From the NCBI RefSeq assembly GCF_900111565.1, contig NZ_FOIK01000001.1, positions 1,271,309 to 1,335,308 of the forward strand: a stretch of DNA of 64,000 nucleotides, written 5' to 3'. Shown here in pieces: positions 34,904-44,102 of the stretch. Below the pieces are notes generated by a model. The model made no database searches and was not told the DNA's origin. It saw only the letters and a program-made list of their open reading frames with translations. The position numbers were made by a program, and so were the translations under genes. The stretch is from Paenibacillus sp. NFR01 (lineage in GTDB: Bacteria > Bacillota > Bacilli > Paenibacillales > Paenibacillaceae). The number at the start of each line of letters is the position of its first letter. The first letter of the stretch is position 1.

Positions 34904-35031
34904 CATGATTCCGACATGAAACTCACTCTTGTACCGCCGTCAATAATCCTAACATAACAATAGGATCATCGTAAAGTTCAAACGGACAATTCAGCAGATA
35001 TCTCACGCCGGAACGTCAACTTCAAGGCGTA

Positions 35032-36000
35032 TTACACCCACCACATCTCCGTCAGCGGCTCTTCGATCAGCACCTGACGCAGATTACTTACAGCCTTGGA
35101 GAATCCTTCCTCCACGGACATCAAGCCGTCCTCATGCTCGATGCTGACCACGTAGTCGTAACCGACCAGGCGCAGGGCGCTGACGATATCCGCCCAGGTC
35201 TTCACGTCGTGGCCGTAGCCGACGGAACGGAACTGCCATGCGCGGTCCAGCATATTTGTATAAGATTGCATATCGGTCAAGCCATGCATGTTCACGTTCA
35301 CCGGATCGATTACGGTATCCTTGGCGTGGAAGTGGTGAATCGCCCCTTGGCGTCCGAGAATATGGATCGCTTGCACCGGATCGATGCCCTGCCACCACAT
35401 ATGGCTCGGGTCCAGGTTCGCGCCGATCGCTTCGCCGGCTGCTTCGCGCAGACGCAGCAGGGTAGCCGGTGTATGCACGGAGAATCCGCCATGCAGCTCA
35501 AGACCAATCTTCACGCCGTGTGCGGATGCGAACTCGCCCATTTCCTTCCAATAAGGAATTACCTTTTGTTCCCATTGCCATGCCAAAATCTCCTGGTAGT
35601 CGTTCGGCCAAGGCGCCACCGGCCAGTTCGGATATTTTGCATTCTCATGGTCGCCCGGACAGCCGGAGAACGTATTCACGACTTGCACGCCGAGTTTCTC
35701 GGCAAGCAGCACCGAATTCACGAAATCCTCATGATCCTGCTGGGCCAAATGTTTTTGCGGGTGCAGCGGGTTACCGTGGCAGCTGAGCGCACTGATCATA
35801 AGGCCGCGCGATTCCACCGCATGTTTGAACTCCTTGAGCGCCGTTTCGTTCTCCAGCAGCACTTTCGGGTCGCAATGGCTTTTACCCGGATTGCCTCCTG
35901 TTCCGATCTCGACCGCGTTCAATCCTTTGGAAGCCACGTAATCCAGGGCATCCTCCAGCTTGCGGCCGCCAAACAGTACCATAAATACGCCTAATTTCAT
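35032..36000 (-). CDS. Sugar phosphate isomerase/epimerase (TIM barrel)
   Basis: A 322-residue AP_endonuc_2 (xylose isomerase-like) barrel: GVFMVLFGGRKLEDALDYV, the metal residues in IGLELHGGFSVHTPA (Glu/His), ANLDPSHMWWQG (Asp/His), IHHFHAKDT and VSIEHEDGLMS. It probably interconverts keto and aldo sugars or inosose derivatives. The start MKLGVFM has a GGAGAGG stretch upstream. It is the last gene of a four-gene operon with two dehydrogenases and a second isomerase. Confidence 0.85.
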   Translation of the reverse strand: MKLGVFMVLFGGRKLEDALDYVASKGLNAVEIGTGGNPGKSHCDPKVLLENETALKEFKHAVESRGLMISALSCHGNPLHPQKHLAQQDHEDFVNSVLLAEKLGVQVVNTFSGCPGDHENAKYPNWPVAPWPNDYQEILAWQWEQKVIPYWKEMGEFASAHGVKIGLELHGGFSVHTPATLLRLREAAGEAIGANLDPSHMWWQGIDPVQAIHILGRQGAIHHFHAKDTVIDPVNVNMHGLTDMQSYTNMLDRAWQFRSVGYGHDVKTWADIVSALRLVGYDYVVSIEHEDGLMSVEEGFSKAVSNLRQVLIEEPLTEMWWV

Positions 36001-36025
36001 ACCTGTCCGCCTCTCCTTGTATAAG

Positions 36026-37108
36026 TTATACCGTAACTTTGCTCCGGTAAACATCAAAATCCTTTATGACTTCGCCCGTCTCCGCCGCGGCAAAAATGGC
36101 TTCGATCAGCTTCAGCACCCGCATCACTTCGTCATTCTTGACGATTGGCTCGGCTTTGCCTTCCAGGCAATCGGCAAAGTTGTCGAAGAACCCGGACGGC
36201 AGCTCGGCAGCCGCAGGCAGCGCTTCAGTCAGCGTCGCTCCTTCGGACGGCGGCGCCATCGTTTTGGTCAAGCCCACGCCGGCGCGAATCGGCGTCGGTT
36301 CGCGGTGCTCGCTTTCCTGGTTGCGAATGACGCTGCGGCCAGTTAGGGACCAGTCCTCGATCACTGCTGTTCCTTCGGTGCCTTTAACGTACCATCTTGG
36401 CAGCGTAATGAAGTTGGTCGTCCCCACCTCGACAATTGCCTTGACGCCATTCTCGAAACGGAGGGTTGCTTCAAAGCCGTCATCCACCTCGTTGCCGAGA
36501 ATAAAACTCAGGTTCGCACTGACACTGACTACCTTGCTGTCGATCATGAACAGCAGCTGGTCAAGCAGATGGACGCCCCAGTCGAGCAGCATGCCGCCGC
36601 CTTGGGCTTTGACATGGCGCCAATCGCCCGGAATGCCGTTCGCGCCATGCACGCGGGACTCCAGCTGGAACAGCGAGCCGATCGTCTCCTTCTCGTACAT
36701 CTGCTTGATGATCCGGAAATCCTCATCCCAGCGACGGTTCTGATGCACCATAAAGATGCGGCCCGCTTCGTCCGCCGCGGCGAGAATTTCCGTGAACTCC
36801 GCGGAATCCAGCGTTACCGGCTTCTCGCAGATGACATGCTTGCCCGCGCGCAGCGCGGCAATGGCAATCTCCTTATGCACATCGTTCGGTGTCGCGATCA
36901 GCACGACGTCGACGCCTTTATCATCCAGCACTTCCTGGTAGCTGCCGTATGCGCGGTATCCGCTGGCTTCCGAAGCGCTGCGGCGCGTCTCCAGCAAGTC
37001 GAACGTCCCAGCCACTTTCAGCCGGGCGTTCTCCTTGATCAGTTCCGCATGGTAGCTGCCCATACCTCCGTATCCGATGATCACTACGGAATGTTCTGCT
37101 TGACTCAT
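36026..37108 (-). CDS. Gfo/Idh/MocA oxidoreductase (1)
   Basis: A 360-residue NAD(P)-dependent sugar or polyol dehydrogenase. The Rossmann start is VVIIGYGGMGSYHAE; NDVHKEIAIAALRAGKHVICEKPVT is the family motif region with EKP and its catalytic Lys; GGGMLLDWGVHLLDQLL carries the active-site Asp/His. The substrate is likely an inositol or sugar but unproven. It lies 27 bases after the second oxidoreductase and 25 bases before the first isomerase stop-to-start gap, a single transcription unit. Confidence 0.88.
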   Translation of the reverse strand: MSQAEHSVVIIGYGGMGSYHAELIKENARLKVAGTFDLLETRRSASEASGYRAYGSYQEVLDDKGVDVVLIATPNDVHKEIAIAALRAGKHVICEKPVTLDSAEFTEILAAADEAGRIFMVHQNRRWDEDFRIIKQMYEKETIGSLFQLESRVHGANGIPGDWRHVKAQGGGMLLDWGVHLLDQLLFMIDSKVVSVSANLSFILGNEVDDGFEATLRFENGVKAIVEVGTTNFITLPRWYVKGTEGTAVIEDWSLTGRSVIRNQESEHREPTPIRAGVGLTKTMAPPSEGATLTEALPAAAELPSGFFDNFADCLEGKAEPIVKNDEVMRVLKLIEAIFAAAETGEVIKDFDVYRSKVTV

Positions 37109-37135
37109 GGTTGTTCCACTCCTGTTTCTCTAGTC

Positions 37136-38233
37136 TTAGTTATCGGAGCTTCCGTCAAAGTATACCGCGCGTCCTGTGCGGGCCGATTCATAAATCGCCT
37201 CAAGAATTTGCGTAACAACGATGGCTTGCTCCGGTTTGACTACCGGTGCTTTATCTTCGCGTACCGCTTCCAGCCAGTAACGGGCTTCGCGGTCGGCATC
37301 GCTTTCTTCGGATCCGCTGTAGAAGGCTACGCCGCCTGCGGACAAATCATATTTCGTTTCGAACAAACGGCTATTGCGTTCGCCGTTGACGCGCAGTCCG
37401 TCTTTCATATCCGCGCCGCCTTCGGTTCCGGCGAGCAGCGTTTTCGCTTCGCCGAATTCGGAGACGTTCAGCGCCCAGCTGGACTCCAGCGAGATCGTTG
37501 CGCCGTTCTCCATCGTAATAAAGCCGAATGCGGAGTCCTCAACCTTGAATTGTTCCGGGTCCCACGGACCGAAGGCATTTGCTGCATTCGCGCGTTGGCC
37601 CAGCTTGTGGAAGGTGGAGCCGACAACCATCTTCGGTTTGTAGTTGTCCATCAGCCACAGCGTCAAGTCCAGTGCATGCGTACCGATATCGATCAGCGGG
37701 CCGCCGCCTTGTTTCTCTTCGTCGAGGAATACGCCCCAGGTCGGCACGGCGCGGCGGCGCAGCGCGATGGCTTTGCCGAAATAGATTTCTCCGAGTTCGC
37801 CGGCTTCGATCAATTGTTTCAGATACAGGCTGTCCGAACGGAAACGGTTCTGGTAAGCGATGGACAGCTTTTTGCCTGTGCGCTTGGCCGCATCGAGCAT
37901 TTCCTGCGCTTGGGCCGTCGTTTTGGCCATCGGTTTCTCGCACAGCACATGGTTGCCGGCTTCCAAAGCGGCTACGGTGATTTCGGAGTGGCTGTCGTTC
38001 GGCGTGCAGACATGCACGATTTCGAATCCGCCTTCACTCAGCATTTCACGGAAATCGGTATATACTTTAGCGCCTTCAACGCCGTATTCGGCAGCCGCTT
38101 TCTCGGCGCGTTCTTTCACGATATCGCAGAAGGCAACCATTTCTGCGTCTTTTTGACGGGACAACGCCGGCATATGTTTGCCGTTCGCGATGCCTCCGCA
38201 ACCTACGATGGCGATTTTCAAAACTTTAGACAT
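37136..38233 (-). CDS. Gfo/Idh/MocA oxidoreductase (2)
   Basis: A paralogue of the neighbouring dehydrogenase, 365 residues. The Rossmann motif is IAIVGCGGIANGKH, then HVCTPNDSHSEI, the EKP motif in VLCEKPMAKT and active-site GGGPLIDIGTHALDLTLW. MSKVLKIAIVG is the start, with GGGGG upstream. Its 5' end overlaps the isomerase stop by eight bases. Two related dehydrogenases flanked by two isomerases suggest oxidation to a keto sugar, isomerisation, and reduction in one pathway. Confidence 0.88.
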   Translation of the reverse strand: MSKVLKIAIVGCGGIANGKHMPALSRQKDAEMVAFCDIVKERAEKAAAEYGVEGAKVYTDFREMLSEGGFEIVHVCTPNDSHSEITVAALEAGNHVLCEKPMAKTTAQAQEMLDAAKRTGKKLSIAYQNRFRSDSLYLKQLIEAGELGEIYFGKAIALRRRAVPTWGVFLDEEKQGGGPLIDIGTHALDLTLWLMDNYKPKMVVGSTFHKLGQRANAANAFGPWDPEQFKVEDSAFGFITMENGATISLESSWALNVSEFGEAKTLLAGTEGGADMKDGLRVNGERNSRLFETKYDLSAGGVAFYSGSEESDADREARYWLEAVREDKAPVVKPEQAIVVTQILEAIYESARTGRAVYFDGSSDN

Positions 38234-38993
38234 GTACGTTTCCCCCTTGATTGGCATATGCTTTTATCCATTTCATGCTGTCTGCGATGCTATCCATAGC
38301 CGGACGCGCGCAAAAATCCTGTTCCACGACGGCCCATTCGGCACCGGCCTTATCGGCGGCTTCCAGAATGGCGGCGAGGTTCACTTCGCCCTCCCCGAGC
38401 ACGACGGTCTCCGGCGAGCCGTCTTCGCTTCTCTTTACGTCTTTCAAGTGAATGATCGGCAGGCGTCCGGCGTATTTTTCGATATAGGCAACCGGATCGT
38501 AACCGGCAAAATGCACCCAGCAGGTATCCAGCTCTACCTGAAGCTGCTCGGCGGGCACGCCGGCGAAAATATAATCAAACGCCGTTTGTTCGCCGACTTT
38601 TTGAGTGAATTCGAAATCATGATTATGATAGAACAGCACCGCGCCTTGCTCGGCGGTTTTCGCGCCGATTGCGCGCAGATCGGAAACCACCTGTTCCCAG
38701 TTCCGCTGCTCTTCGGTCAAATAAGGGATGATCAAGTTTTTGTTGCCGATTTCTAAGTTGTAGCGGATTTCTTCTGCGGTATGTTCCAGCATCTCGGTAT
38801 ACGGACGGTGCGCGCCGAGCGCAACCAGCCCGGTCTCCTCAAGCAGCGCCGCAACCTCTGCCGAACTGCGACCGAAGAAATGGAAAAATTCCACACTGGC
38901 ATAGCCAAGCTCCGCGACTTTGCGGATCGTTCCTTCAAAATCTTTCTCCAGCTCTTCTCTAACGGTATACAGCTGCAGGCCGATCTTCAGCAT
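38226..38993 (-). CDS. Sugar phosphate isomerase/epimerase (IolE/IolI-like)
   Basis: A 255-residue TIM barrel: MLKIGLQLYTVREELEKDF, VLFYHNHDFEFT (His/Asp), QVELDTCWVHFAG (Glu/Asp metal ligand), IIHLKDVKR and AVVEQDF. Similar to inosose isomerases and hydroxypyruvate-isomerase-like proteins. It is the first gene of the operon, so the promoter lies in the gap shared with the AraC regulator. The substrate is inferred only by context. Confidence 0.85.
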   Translation of the reverse strand: MLKIGLQLYTVREELEKDFEGTIRKVAELGYASVEFFHFFGRSSAEVAALLEETGLVALGAHRPYTEMLEHTAEEIRYNLEIGNKNLIIPYLTEEQRNWEQVVSDLRAIGAKTAEQGAVLFYHNHDFEFTQKVGEQTAFDYIFAGVPAEQLQVELDTCWVHFAGYDPVAYIEKYAGRLPIIHLKDVKRSEDGSPETVVLGEGEVNLAAILEAADKAGAEWAVVEQDFCARPAMDSIADSMKWIKAYANQGGNVHV

Positions 38994-39273
38994 TTGGACT
39001 TCACTCCTGTTTGTCTAGAGTTAATTTCGAATTTGTACACCTGAACAAAAGGGCTGCACACACAGCAAGTTGCATCCCTTCCGTAATTACCCAATTTGTT
39101 CCGGGTCGTGGATTATGTAGCAAATGGAGCCGCGAAACGACATTCATAGGTCATATTTCTATGTCGTCTTGCCTAGCTACATGGTAATATGAAAGCGTCT
39201 ATAATAAAATGAATAATATGATTGAAACATGAACAATTTGCTTGTCTTTTAATATCCGTCCGGGAGGCCAACC
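38994..39273. promoter_or_regulatory. Divergent control region of the sugar operon and AraC regulator
   Basis: The 280 bases hold both promoters. ACGACAT (39137-39143) and ATGTCGT (39161-39167) form an inverted repeat with nested CATAG/CTATG, a possible AraC operator. TATAAT at 39200 is a likely -10 for the regulator; no clear -35 was found for either side. Confidence 0.45.
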
Positions 39274-40119
39274 ATGAACAATGTTCCTGCCTGCCATGTT
39301 TTGTCAGCAGGCTTTTCGTTTCACCGCAAGCCCTTTCATATGTCACGGAGCGAGGGCGTACAGAGTTACCTGCTCCGTTATCAGACCGAAGGCCGCAGCC
39401 GGACGATGATCGACGGCGCCATCACCACCGTGGAGACCGGCGACCTGATGCTGTTCGCCCCGAACGACCCGTATTATTTGAGCATCGACAAGGAAAACCA
39501 TCCGACAGGCAAACCGCGGATCGAAAGCGGCGACTACCATATCTTCTGCGGAGGGCCGTGGATCGAGGAATGGTGGCAGCAGAAGCAGCGCCCGTTCGTC
39601 GTGCATTTGCCGCCCAGCGACAATTTGCTTGGCATTTTGCGCCAGCTTGTCCTGGAACAGCGCCGCCTAGCCAACTTCTCACCGGAAATTTCGGCCTGTT
39701 ATCTTCAGATTTTTTGCATGGAAATCGACCGCCTGACCGCCGATCAGCCTTCCGTCACCGCCAAACGCCATTTGGCTTACCGGATGAAGCAGTACATTGA
39801 AGAACATGCTGCGCTTTCGCTTAGGCTGGAGGACGTGGCGGCGCATGTCGATATCTCCGTCTCCCGGGCGGTTCACTTATTCAAAGAAGCATTCAATACC
39901 ACGATCGTCAAATACATCAATGAAGTCCGGCTGGAAATGGCCCGCGAGCGCATCACCTTCAGCCCGCTGCCGCTGGAGCATATTTCGGAAACCTGCGGTT
40001 TTGCCAACTACACGTACTTCCACCGCATTTTCAAAAACCGCTTCGGCATGTCGCCGAAGGAATACCGTCAGACCAGCCGCGAACGGAACCGTCAGGCGGT
40101 TAGCTCTCCCGCAAAGTGA
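39274..40119 (+). CDS. AraC family transcriptional regulator
   Basis: A 281-residue regulator. An N-terminal cupin-like sensor (HRKPFHMSRSEGVQSYLLRY, then TVETGDLMLFAPNDPYYL) is followed by two C-terminal helix-turn-helices: LRLEDVAAHVDISVSRAVHL and LEHISETCGFANYTYFHRIF, ending KNRFGMSPKEYRQ. The sensor suggests a sugar ligand. It is divergent from the sugar operon and probably controls it. The ATG has a GGGAGG site at moderate spacing. Its 3' end overlaps a small gene on the other strand by 20 bases. Confidence 0.9.
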   Translation: MNNVPACHVLSAGFSFHRKPFHMSRSEGVQSYLLRYQTEGRSRTMIDGAITTVETGDLMLFAPNDPYYLSIDKENHPTGKPRIESGDYHIFCGGPWIEEWWQQKQRPFVVHLPPSDNLLGILRQLVLEQRRLANFSPEISACYLQIFCMEIDRLTADQPSVTAKRHLAYRMKQYIEEHAALSLRLEDVAAHVDISVSRAVHLFKEAFNTTIVKYINEVRLEMARERITFSPLPLEHISETCGFANYTYFHRIFKNRFGMSPKEYRQTSRERNRQAVSSPAK

Positions 40120-40345
40120 AACCCGGCCTCCATACAATAATCGGGCACAAAAAAGGAGCGCCATCTTCGTTATAGATTCGCTCCTTGTGTTTCATTTTAT
40201 TCAGTTGCTGGCGTTTGGTCGGCGTGAGCCGGGTATGCTGGGAAATGGCGCCAAAATCTTCATTGGATCTGCGGTTTTGCTCCGGGCACCGGAGGCCGCT
40301 TAAATCGGCCTTGCGTATCGCTTTTTGCGTTTTCGTGCGGGCCAT
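40100..40345 (-). CDS. Small basic protein, conserved-looking in Paenibacillus
   Basis: An 81-residue basic protein beginning MARTKTQKAIRKADLSG and with TRLTPTKRQQLNKMKHKERI. I recall a Firmicute family of unknown function with the same ARTKTQKAxRKA opening. AAAGGAG lies nine bases before the ATG. It may bind RNA or DNA from its charge, but nothing more can be said. It converges with the AraC gene and overlaps it by 20 bases. Confidence 0.7.
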   Translation of the reverse strand: MARTKTQKAIRKADLSGLRCPEQNRRSNEDFGAISQHTRLTPTKRQQLNKMKHKERIYNEDGAPFLCPIIVWRPGFTLRES

Positions 40346-40512
40346 AGGGCTTCACTCCTTTATTTGATATGAAACATTTGCTTTGCAGCGTTTCCTGCCC
40401 GACAATAGAAACAGGCACCACGCATTTATTGCTATTTTAACATACGTAAGCGTAAGACTGGCGGTACATTTCTTTTAAAATTAAATGGTTGGCACGCGAA
40501 AGGGGTTTGCCT

Positions 40513-41193
40513 GTGAAATACGACATTTTATACGACGGCGCATTTGCCATGCTGAAGGTTCAACTGAATTCAGGGGAAAGCGTCAAAGCCGAGATGGGGG
40601 CCATGGTCGCCATGTCGCCGAATGTGGAGCTCCGCGGTACGGTGGACGGCGGGATTATGCGCGGGCTCGGACGGATGCTAAGCGGCGAGAAATTTTTCTT
40701 CCAGGAGCTGACGGCGACGCGCGGCGCAAGCGAAGTGCTGCTCTCCCCCGGCGCCATCGGCGATATCGAAGCGATTGAACTGGACGGCTCGTACAAGCTG
40801 TATGTGCAGAAGGACGGTTTTCTGGCCGGGACGCAGGGTATTCAGGTCAACACCAAAATGCAGAACCTGACGCGCGGCCTTTTCTCGGGCGAAGGCTTCT
40901 TTATCGTCGAGATCAGCGGGCGCGGCACAGTGTTCCTCTCTTCCTTCGGCGCGATCCACGCCATCAACCTGGCTCCGGGCGAAGAGATGATCATCGACAA
41001 TGGGCATCTGGTCGCTTGGCCAGACTATATGGACTACAAGGTGGAAAAAGCCGCCTCCGGCTGGCTCAGCAGCTTCACCAGCGGCGAGGCGCTGGTCTGC
41101 CGGTTTCGCGGCGAAGGCGTCGTGCTCGTCCAGACGCGCAATCCGGGCAGCTTCGGTACCTGGATCAAGTCGTTCGTCCCTTCCCGATCCTGA
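40513..41193 (+). CDS. AIM24/TIGR00266 family protein
   Basis: A 226-residue AIM24-fold (double beta-barrel) protein: MLKVQLNSGESVKAEMGAM, GGIMRGLGRMLSGEKFFFQ, GFLAGTQGIQVNTKM, FLSSFGAIHAINL and VLVQTRNPGSFGTWIKS at the end, all typical of TIGR00266. The function is unknown in bacteria; the yeast homologue is mitochondrial. GTG (VKYDILYDG) has AAAGGGG seven bases upstream and is preferred to the upstream ATG in the same frame. Confidence 0.88.
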   Translation: MKYDILYDGAFAMLKVQLNSGESVKAEMGAMVAMSPNVELRGTVDGGIMRGLGRMLSGEKFFFQELTATRGASEVLLSPGAIGDIEAIELDGSYKLYVQKDGFLAGTQGIQVNTKMQNLTRGLFSGEGFFIVEISGRGTVFLSSFGAIHAINLAPGEEMIIDNGHLVAWPDYMDYKVEKAASGWLSSFTSGEALVCRFRGEGVVLVQTRNPGSFGTWIKSFVPSRS

Positions 41194-41238
41194 CCCCGGG
41201 CATATGCTGTAACATCATAACCGGAATGGAGTGGATTT

Positions 41239-41784
41239 ATGATGGTTACAGGTGCCTCATTGCAAAAGGTGGGCCGGGCGATGCTGCCTTTTTACATGAA
41301 AATCGCAGCTAACCGCCGTTATGCGCAGCGCTGGAGCGAAGCGGTCATCCATACCGATTTAGCAGAAATGGGTACTCTGCTCTCCGAAATCAAGACGCTT
41401 GCCGGCGTCAACAACTATGCAACGAACGGAATCGGGTATTTTATTTTTTTGCCGCGCAAAAATTCGGAATTGTACGATGTGAACGGTACGACGATACCTC
41501 CGGGAACCGTGCAGTTCACCTTCAGCACACGGGCGCACCGCGCCATTGCCGCGGCTGTGATTCCGCTGTACCGCCGGCTTGCGTTCGACCGGTCTTACGC
41601 GATTCGCCTGGCGGCAGCGATCCGCAACAACGATGCGGCTGCCGTACGCAAGGCGGTGCGCAGCGTTGTCGTCAGTCCTCTGCTGAAATCCGTAACGATC
41701 GAGGAAGTCGGCATCGCCTTGCTGTTCCGGACGCCTTACAGTAAATATCCGTACCGCAATCTGATTTTTCAGGACACGGACTGA
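41239..41784 (+). CDS. Unknown protein with Ala-rich helices
   Basis: A 181-residue soluble protein (LPFYMKIAANRRYAQRWSEAV, YFIFLPRKNSELYDVNGT, HRAIAAAVIPLYRRLAFD and AIRNNDAAAVRKAVRSVVV). I recognise no family. It follows the AIM24 gene by 45 bases with a GGAG site, so it may be co-transcribed. Codon use is normal. It is probably an organism-group-specific gene. Confidence 0.65.
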   Translation: MMVTGASLQKVGRAMLPFYMKIAANRRYAQRWSEAVIHTDLAEMGTLLSEIKTLAGVNNYATNGIGYFIFLPRKNSELYDVNGTTIPPGTVQFTFSTRAHRAIAAAVIPLYRRLAFDRSYAIRLAAAIRNNDAAAVRKAVRSVVVSPLLKSVTIEEVGIALLFRTPYSKYPYRNLIFQDTD

Positions 41785-41871
41785 AGGCGCTGCAACATTA
41801 CCAAAACTTTCTGCGTCTATTCAGGTGAACAGGTTCCAAACTGGTTAATCTATGAATAGAGGTGGATAACA

Positions 41872-42543
41872 ATGAATATCAAAAAAAGCGCATTCGCTGT
41901 CATAACATCCGTGTCCCTGCTTACGTTCTCCCTCGGCGGCACCGTGTTTGCCGCAACCGGCAGCTTCAAGGACATCGACAATGTCAGCGGCAAAGAAAAG
42001 ATCAACTCGCTCAAGCAGCAAGGCTTGATCAAGGGGATCTCGGATACCCAATTCCTGCCCGCGTCCACAGTGACGACGGCTCAGGCGGTACAATTTATTT
42101 CCGGCGGCCTGCAGCTTAGCCTGGCGGCCATCGATTTCAACAAAGCGCCGGTTGCCAGCAACCTTTTTAGCAAAGTCAAAGACAATGCCTGGTACACCGA
42201 AGCTTTCATCAACGCCTATTACAACGGGGTGAACATCGACGCCGATATCGATCCGGCCCAACCGATCACCAAAGAGCTGTTTACGAACCTGCTGGTTCAA
42301 GGCGTAGAGCATGTCGGCAATTTGCCGATGATCAACATCGTGCCGGCCGATATCGCCGACGAAAGCGAATTCGATCCTTCCTATCAGGGCAGCATCCAGC
42401 GCGCGCTGAAATACAAGATTGTCTCGCTCGACGCAAACGGCAAGTTCCATCCGAAAAGCAAGCTGACCCGCGCCGAAGCGGCGGTAATGCTCTACAATGC
42501 GCTGGACTACTTGAAGACCGTCAACAAAACGGCCCAACCGTAA
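41872..42543 (+). CDS. Secreted protein with SLH-like repeats
   Basis: A 223-residue exported protein. The signal peptide ends VFAATG, then come degenerate S-layer homology repeats: FKDIDNVSGKEKINSLKQQG with LIKGISDTQFLPASTVTTAQ, and KYKIVSLDANGKFHPKSKLT with RAEAAVMLYNALDYL. SLH domains bind pyruvylated wall polymers, so a wall-associated role is likely. The TRAE motif of the last repeat is intact; the first is only partly conserved (TTAQ). A terminator follows. Confidence 0.85.
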   Translation: MNIKKSAFAVITSVSLLTFSLGGTVFAATGSFKDIDNVSGKEKINSLKQQGLIKGISDTQFLPASTVTTAQAVQFISGGLQLSLAAIDFNKAPVASNLFSKVKDNAWYTEAFINAYYNGVNIDADIDPAQPITKELFTNLLVQGVEHVGNLPMINIVPADIADESEFDPSYQGSIQRALKYKIVSLDANGKFHPKSKLTRAEAAVMLYNALDYLKTVNKTAQP

Positions 42544-42563
42544 ACGATATTCAGCAGGTATAA

Positions 42564-42617
42564 AAAGAGGCTGTCCCAAAAGCCATTAAAATGGCTGATA
42601 GGACAGCTTTATTTTTT
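42564..42617 (+). terminator. Terminator after the SLH protein gene
   Basis: AGGCTGTCC pairs with GGACAGCTT around a loop that contains its own AGCCAT/ATGGCT stem, followed by TTATTTTTTT. Confidence 0.8.
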
Positions 42618-42639
42618 TACATACATAGAGGTGGAAGCT

Positions 42640-43392
42640 TTATTCCTCTTCCCCGTTCAGCCGGTTCAGGAACTGGCGGGCCCGTTGGCTCCGCGGGTGC
42701 TTAAGGACCTCTTCGGGCGTTCCTTGCTCCAGAATGTGGCCGCCGTCCATGAGAATGATGGTATCGGCCACGTCGGCAGCGAACTTCATCTCATGGGTGA
42801 CGATCACCATCGTCATCCCTTCGGCTGCGAGCTGCTTGATGACTTTCAGCACCTCGCCGACCAGTTCGGGATCAAGCGCCGAGGTCGGCTCATCGAAGAG
42901 CAGCACCTCGGGCTGGGTCGCCATAGCCCGGGCAATACCGACCCGCTGCTGCTGGCCGCCGGACAGCTGATGCGGATAAGCATCCGCTTTATCGCCAAGT
43001 CCCACTTTCTCCAGCAGCTCCAGCGCGAGCTTGCGCGCCTCTTCGCGGGACCGTTTCTGTACGGTAACCTGTCCTTCCATCACGTTGCCGAGCGCCGTCA
43101 TGTGCGGAAACAAGTTATAGGACTGGAAGACCATCCCCGTCTTGCGGCGCAGCTCCAGAACCTTGCCTAGCGGCAGCTTCCGCGAATCCGTGAAATCCAG
43201 CTCCGTCTCTCCCACCGTGATGGTTCCGCGGTCCGGAATCTCCAGCAGATTGAAGCAGCGCAGCAGCGTGGTTTTTCCCGAACCGGATGGTCCGATAACG
43301 ACCAGCACTTTGCCGTGCGCATGCTTGAGACTGATTCCTTTCAGCACCTCCAGCCCGCCGAACGATTTATGCAAATCCTGTATTTCAATCAA
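42640..43392 (-). CDS. Polar amino acid (cystine-type) ABC ATPase
   Basis: A 250-residue ABC ATPase of the amino acid family. Walker A is [10 protein letters not shown]-loop [14 protein letters not shown], signature LSGGQQQR, Walker [15 protein letters not shown] and switch IVTHEMKFA. It is the last gene of an importer operon, 15 bases after the permease. By the binding protein, the substrate is probably cystine or another polar amino acid. Confidence 0.92.
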   Translation of the reverse strand: MIEIQDLHKSFGGLEVLKGISLKHAHGKVLVVIGPSGSGKTTLLRCFNLLEIPDRGTITVGETELDFTDSRKLPLGKVLELRRKTGMVFQSYNLFPHMTALGNVMEGQVTVQKRSREEARKLALELLEKVGLGDKADAYPHQLSGGQQQRVGIARAMATQPEVLLFDEPTSALDPELVGEVLKVIKQLAAEGMTMVIVTHEMKFAADVADTIILMDGGHILEQGTPEEVLKHPRSQRARQFLNRLNGEEE

Positions 43393-43407
43393 ATGGATCT
43401 TCTCCTT

Positions 43408-44079
43408 TTAATGCGCGGAATACCGGCTGAGCCTGCGCTCCAGCACATTCTGCACGGCAGACAGCACGGAGCTGAAGATCAGGTAGATGCCCCCTGCCTC
43501 AGCGTACAGCAGCAGCGGTTCGTAAGTCGTTGCGACGATCTGCTGTGCCGTCCGGAACATCTCCACGTAAGTGATGCTGGCGGCGAGCGACGTGTCCTTC
43601 ACCAGACTGATGAAGGAATTCGCCAGCGGCGGCACCGATACCCGGGCGGCTTGCGGGAGTATCACCCGGCGCAGCGCCTGGCTGCGGGTCATGCCGACCG
43701 AAAACGCCGCTTCCCATTGCCCCTTGGCGATCGACAGGATGGCGGCCCGGACGATTTCCGAGCCATAAGCGCCTACGCTGAGCGAGAACCCGATGACGGC
43801 CGCAACCAGCGGATCCAGAATGATGCCGACCGAAGGCAATCCGTAAAAAATAATAAACAATTGCAGCAGCAGCGGCGTTCCGCGAATAATCCAGACGTAA
43901 AAGCGCGCGATTTGCCGCGGGATGGTCCAGGAGGATAAACGGACCAGCGCCGTCAGCACCGCCAAAATAAGCCCAAAGCCAAACGATAATAAAGTAAGCG
44001 GAATGGTAAAAGCCACCCCTGCTTTGAGCAGAGGCAGCAGTGAATCCAGCAAGATGTGCAGTTTGCGGTCATCCATCAT
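43408..44079 (-). CDS. Polar amino acid (cystine-type) ABC permease
   Basis: A 223-residue HisM/TcyB-type permease with about five helices (GVAFTIPLTLLSFGFGLILAVL at the start). The signature loop is GAYGSEIVRAAILSIAKGQWEAA, with RVILPQAARVSVPPLANSF. It forms a homodimer in the membrane and couples to the neighbouring ATPase. It lies 23 bases after the binding-protein gene. Confidence 0.92.
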   Translation of the reverse strand: MMDDRKLHILLDSLLPLLKAGVAFTIPLTLLSFGFGLILAVLTALVRLSSWTIPRQIARFYVWIIRGTPLLLQLFIIFYGLPSVGIILDPLVAAVIGFSLSVGAYGSEIVRAAILSIAKGQWEAAFSVGMTRSQALRRVILPQAARVSVPPLANSFISLVKDTSLAASITYVEMFRTAQQIVATTYEPLLLYAEAGGIYLIFSSVLSAVQNVLERRLSRYSAH

Positions 44080-44102
44080 GCATACATCCTTCTTCGGAAA
44101 TA

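Noticed and set aside
36569-38299. 576-codon frame opposite the two oxidoreductases
   Set aside because: It spans two real genes and their gap in antisense; no motif.
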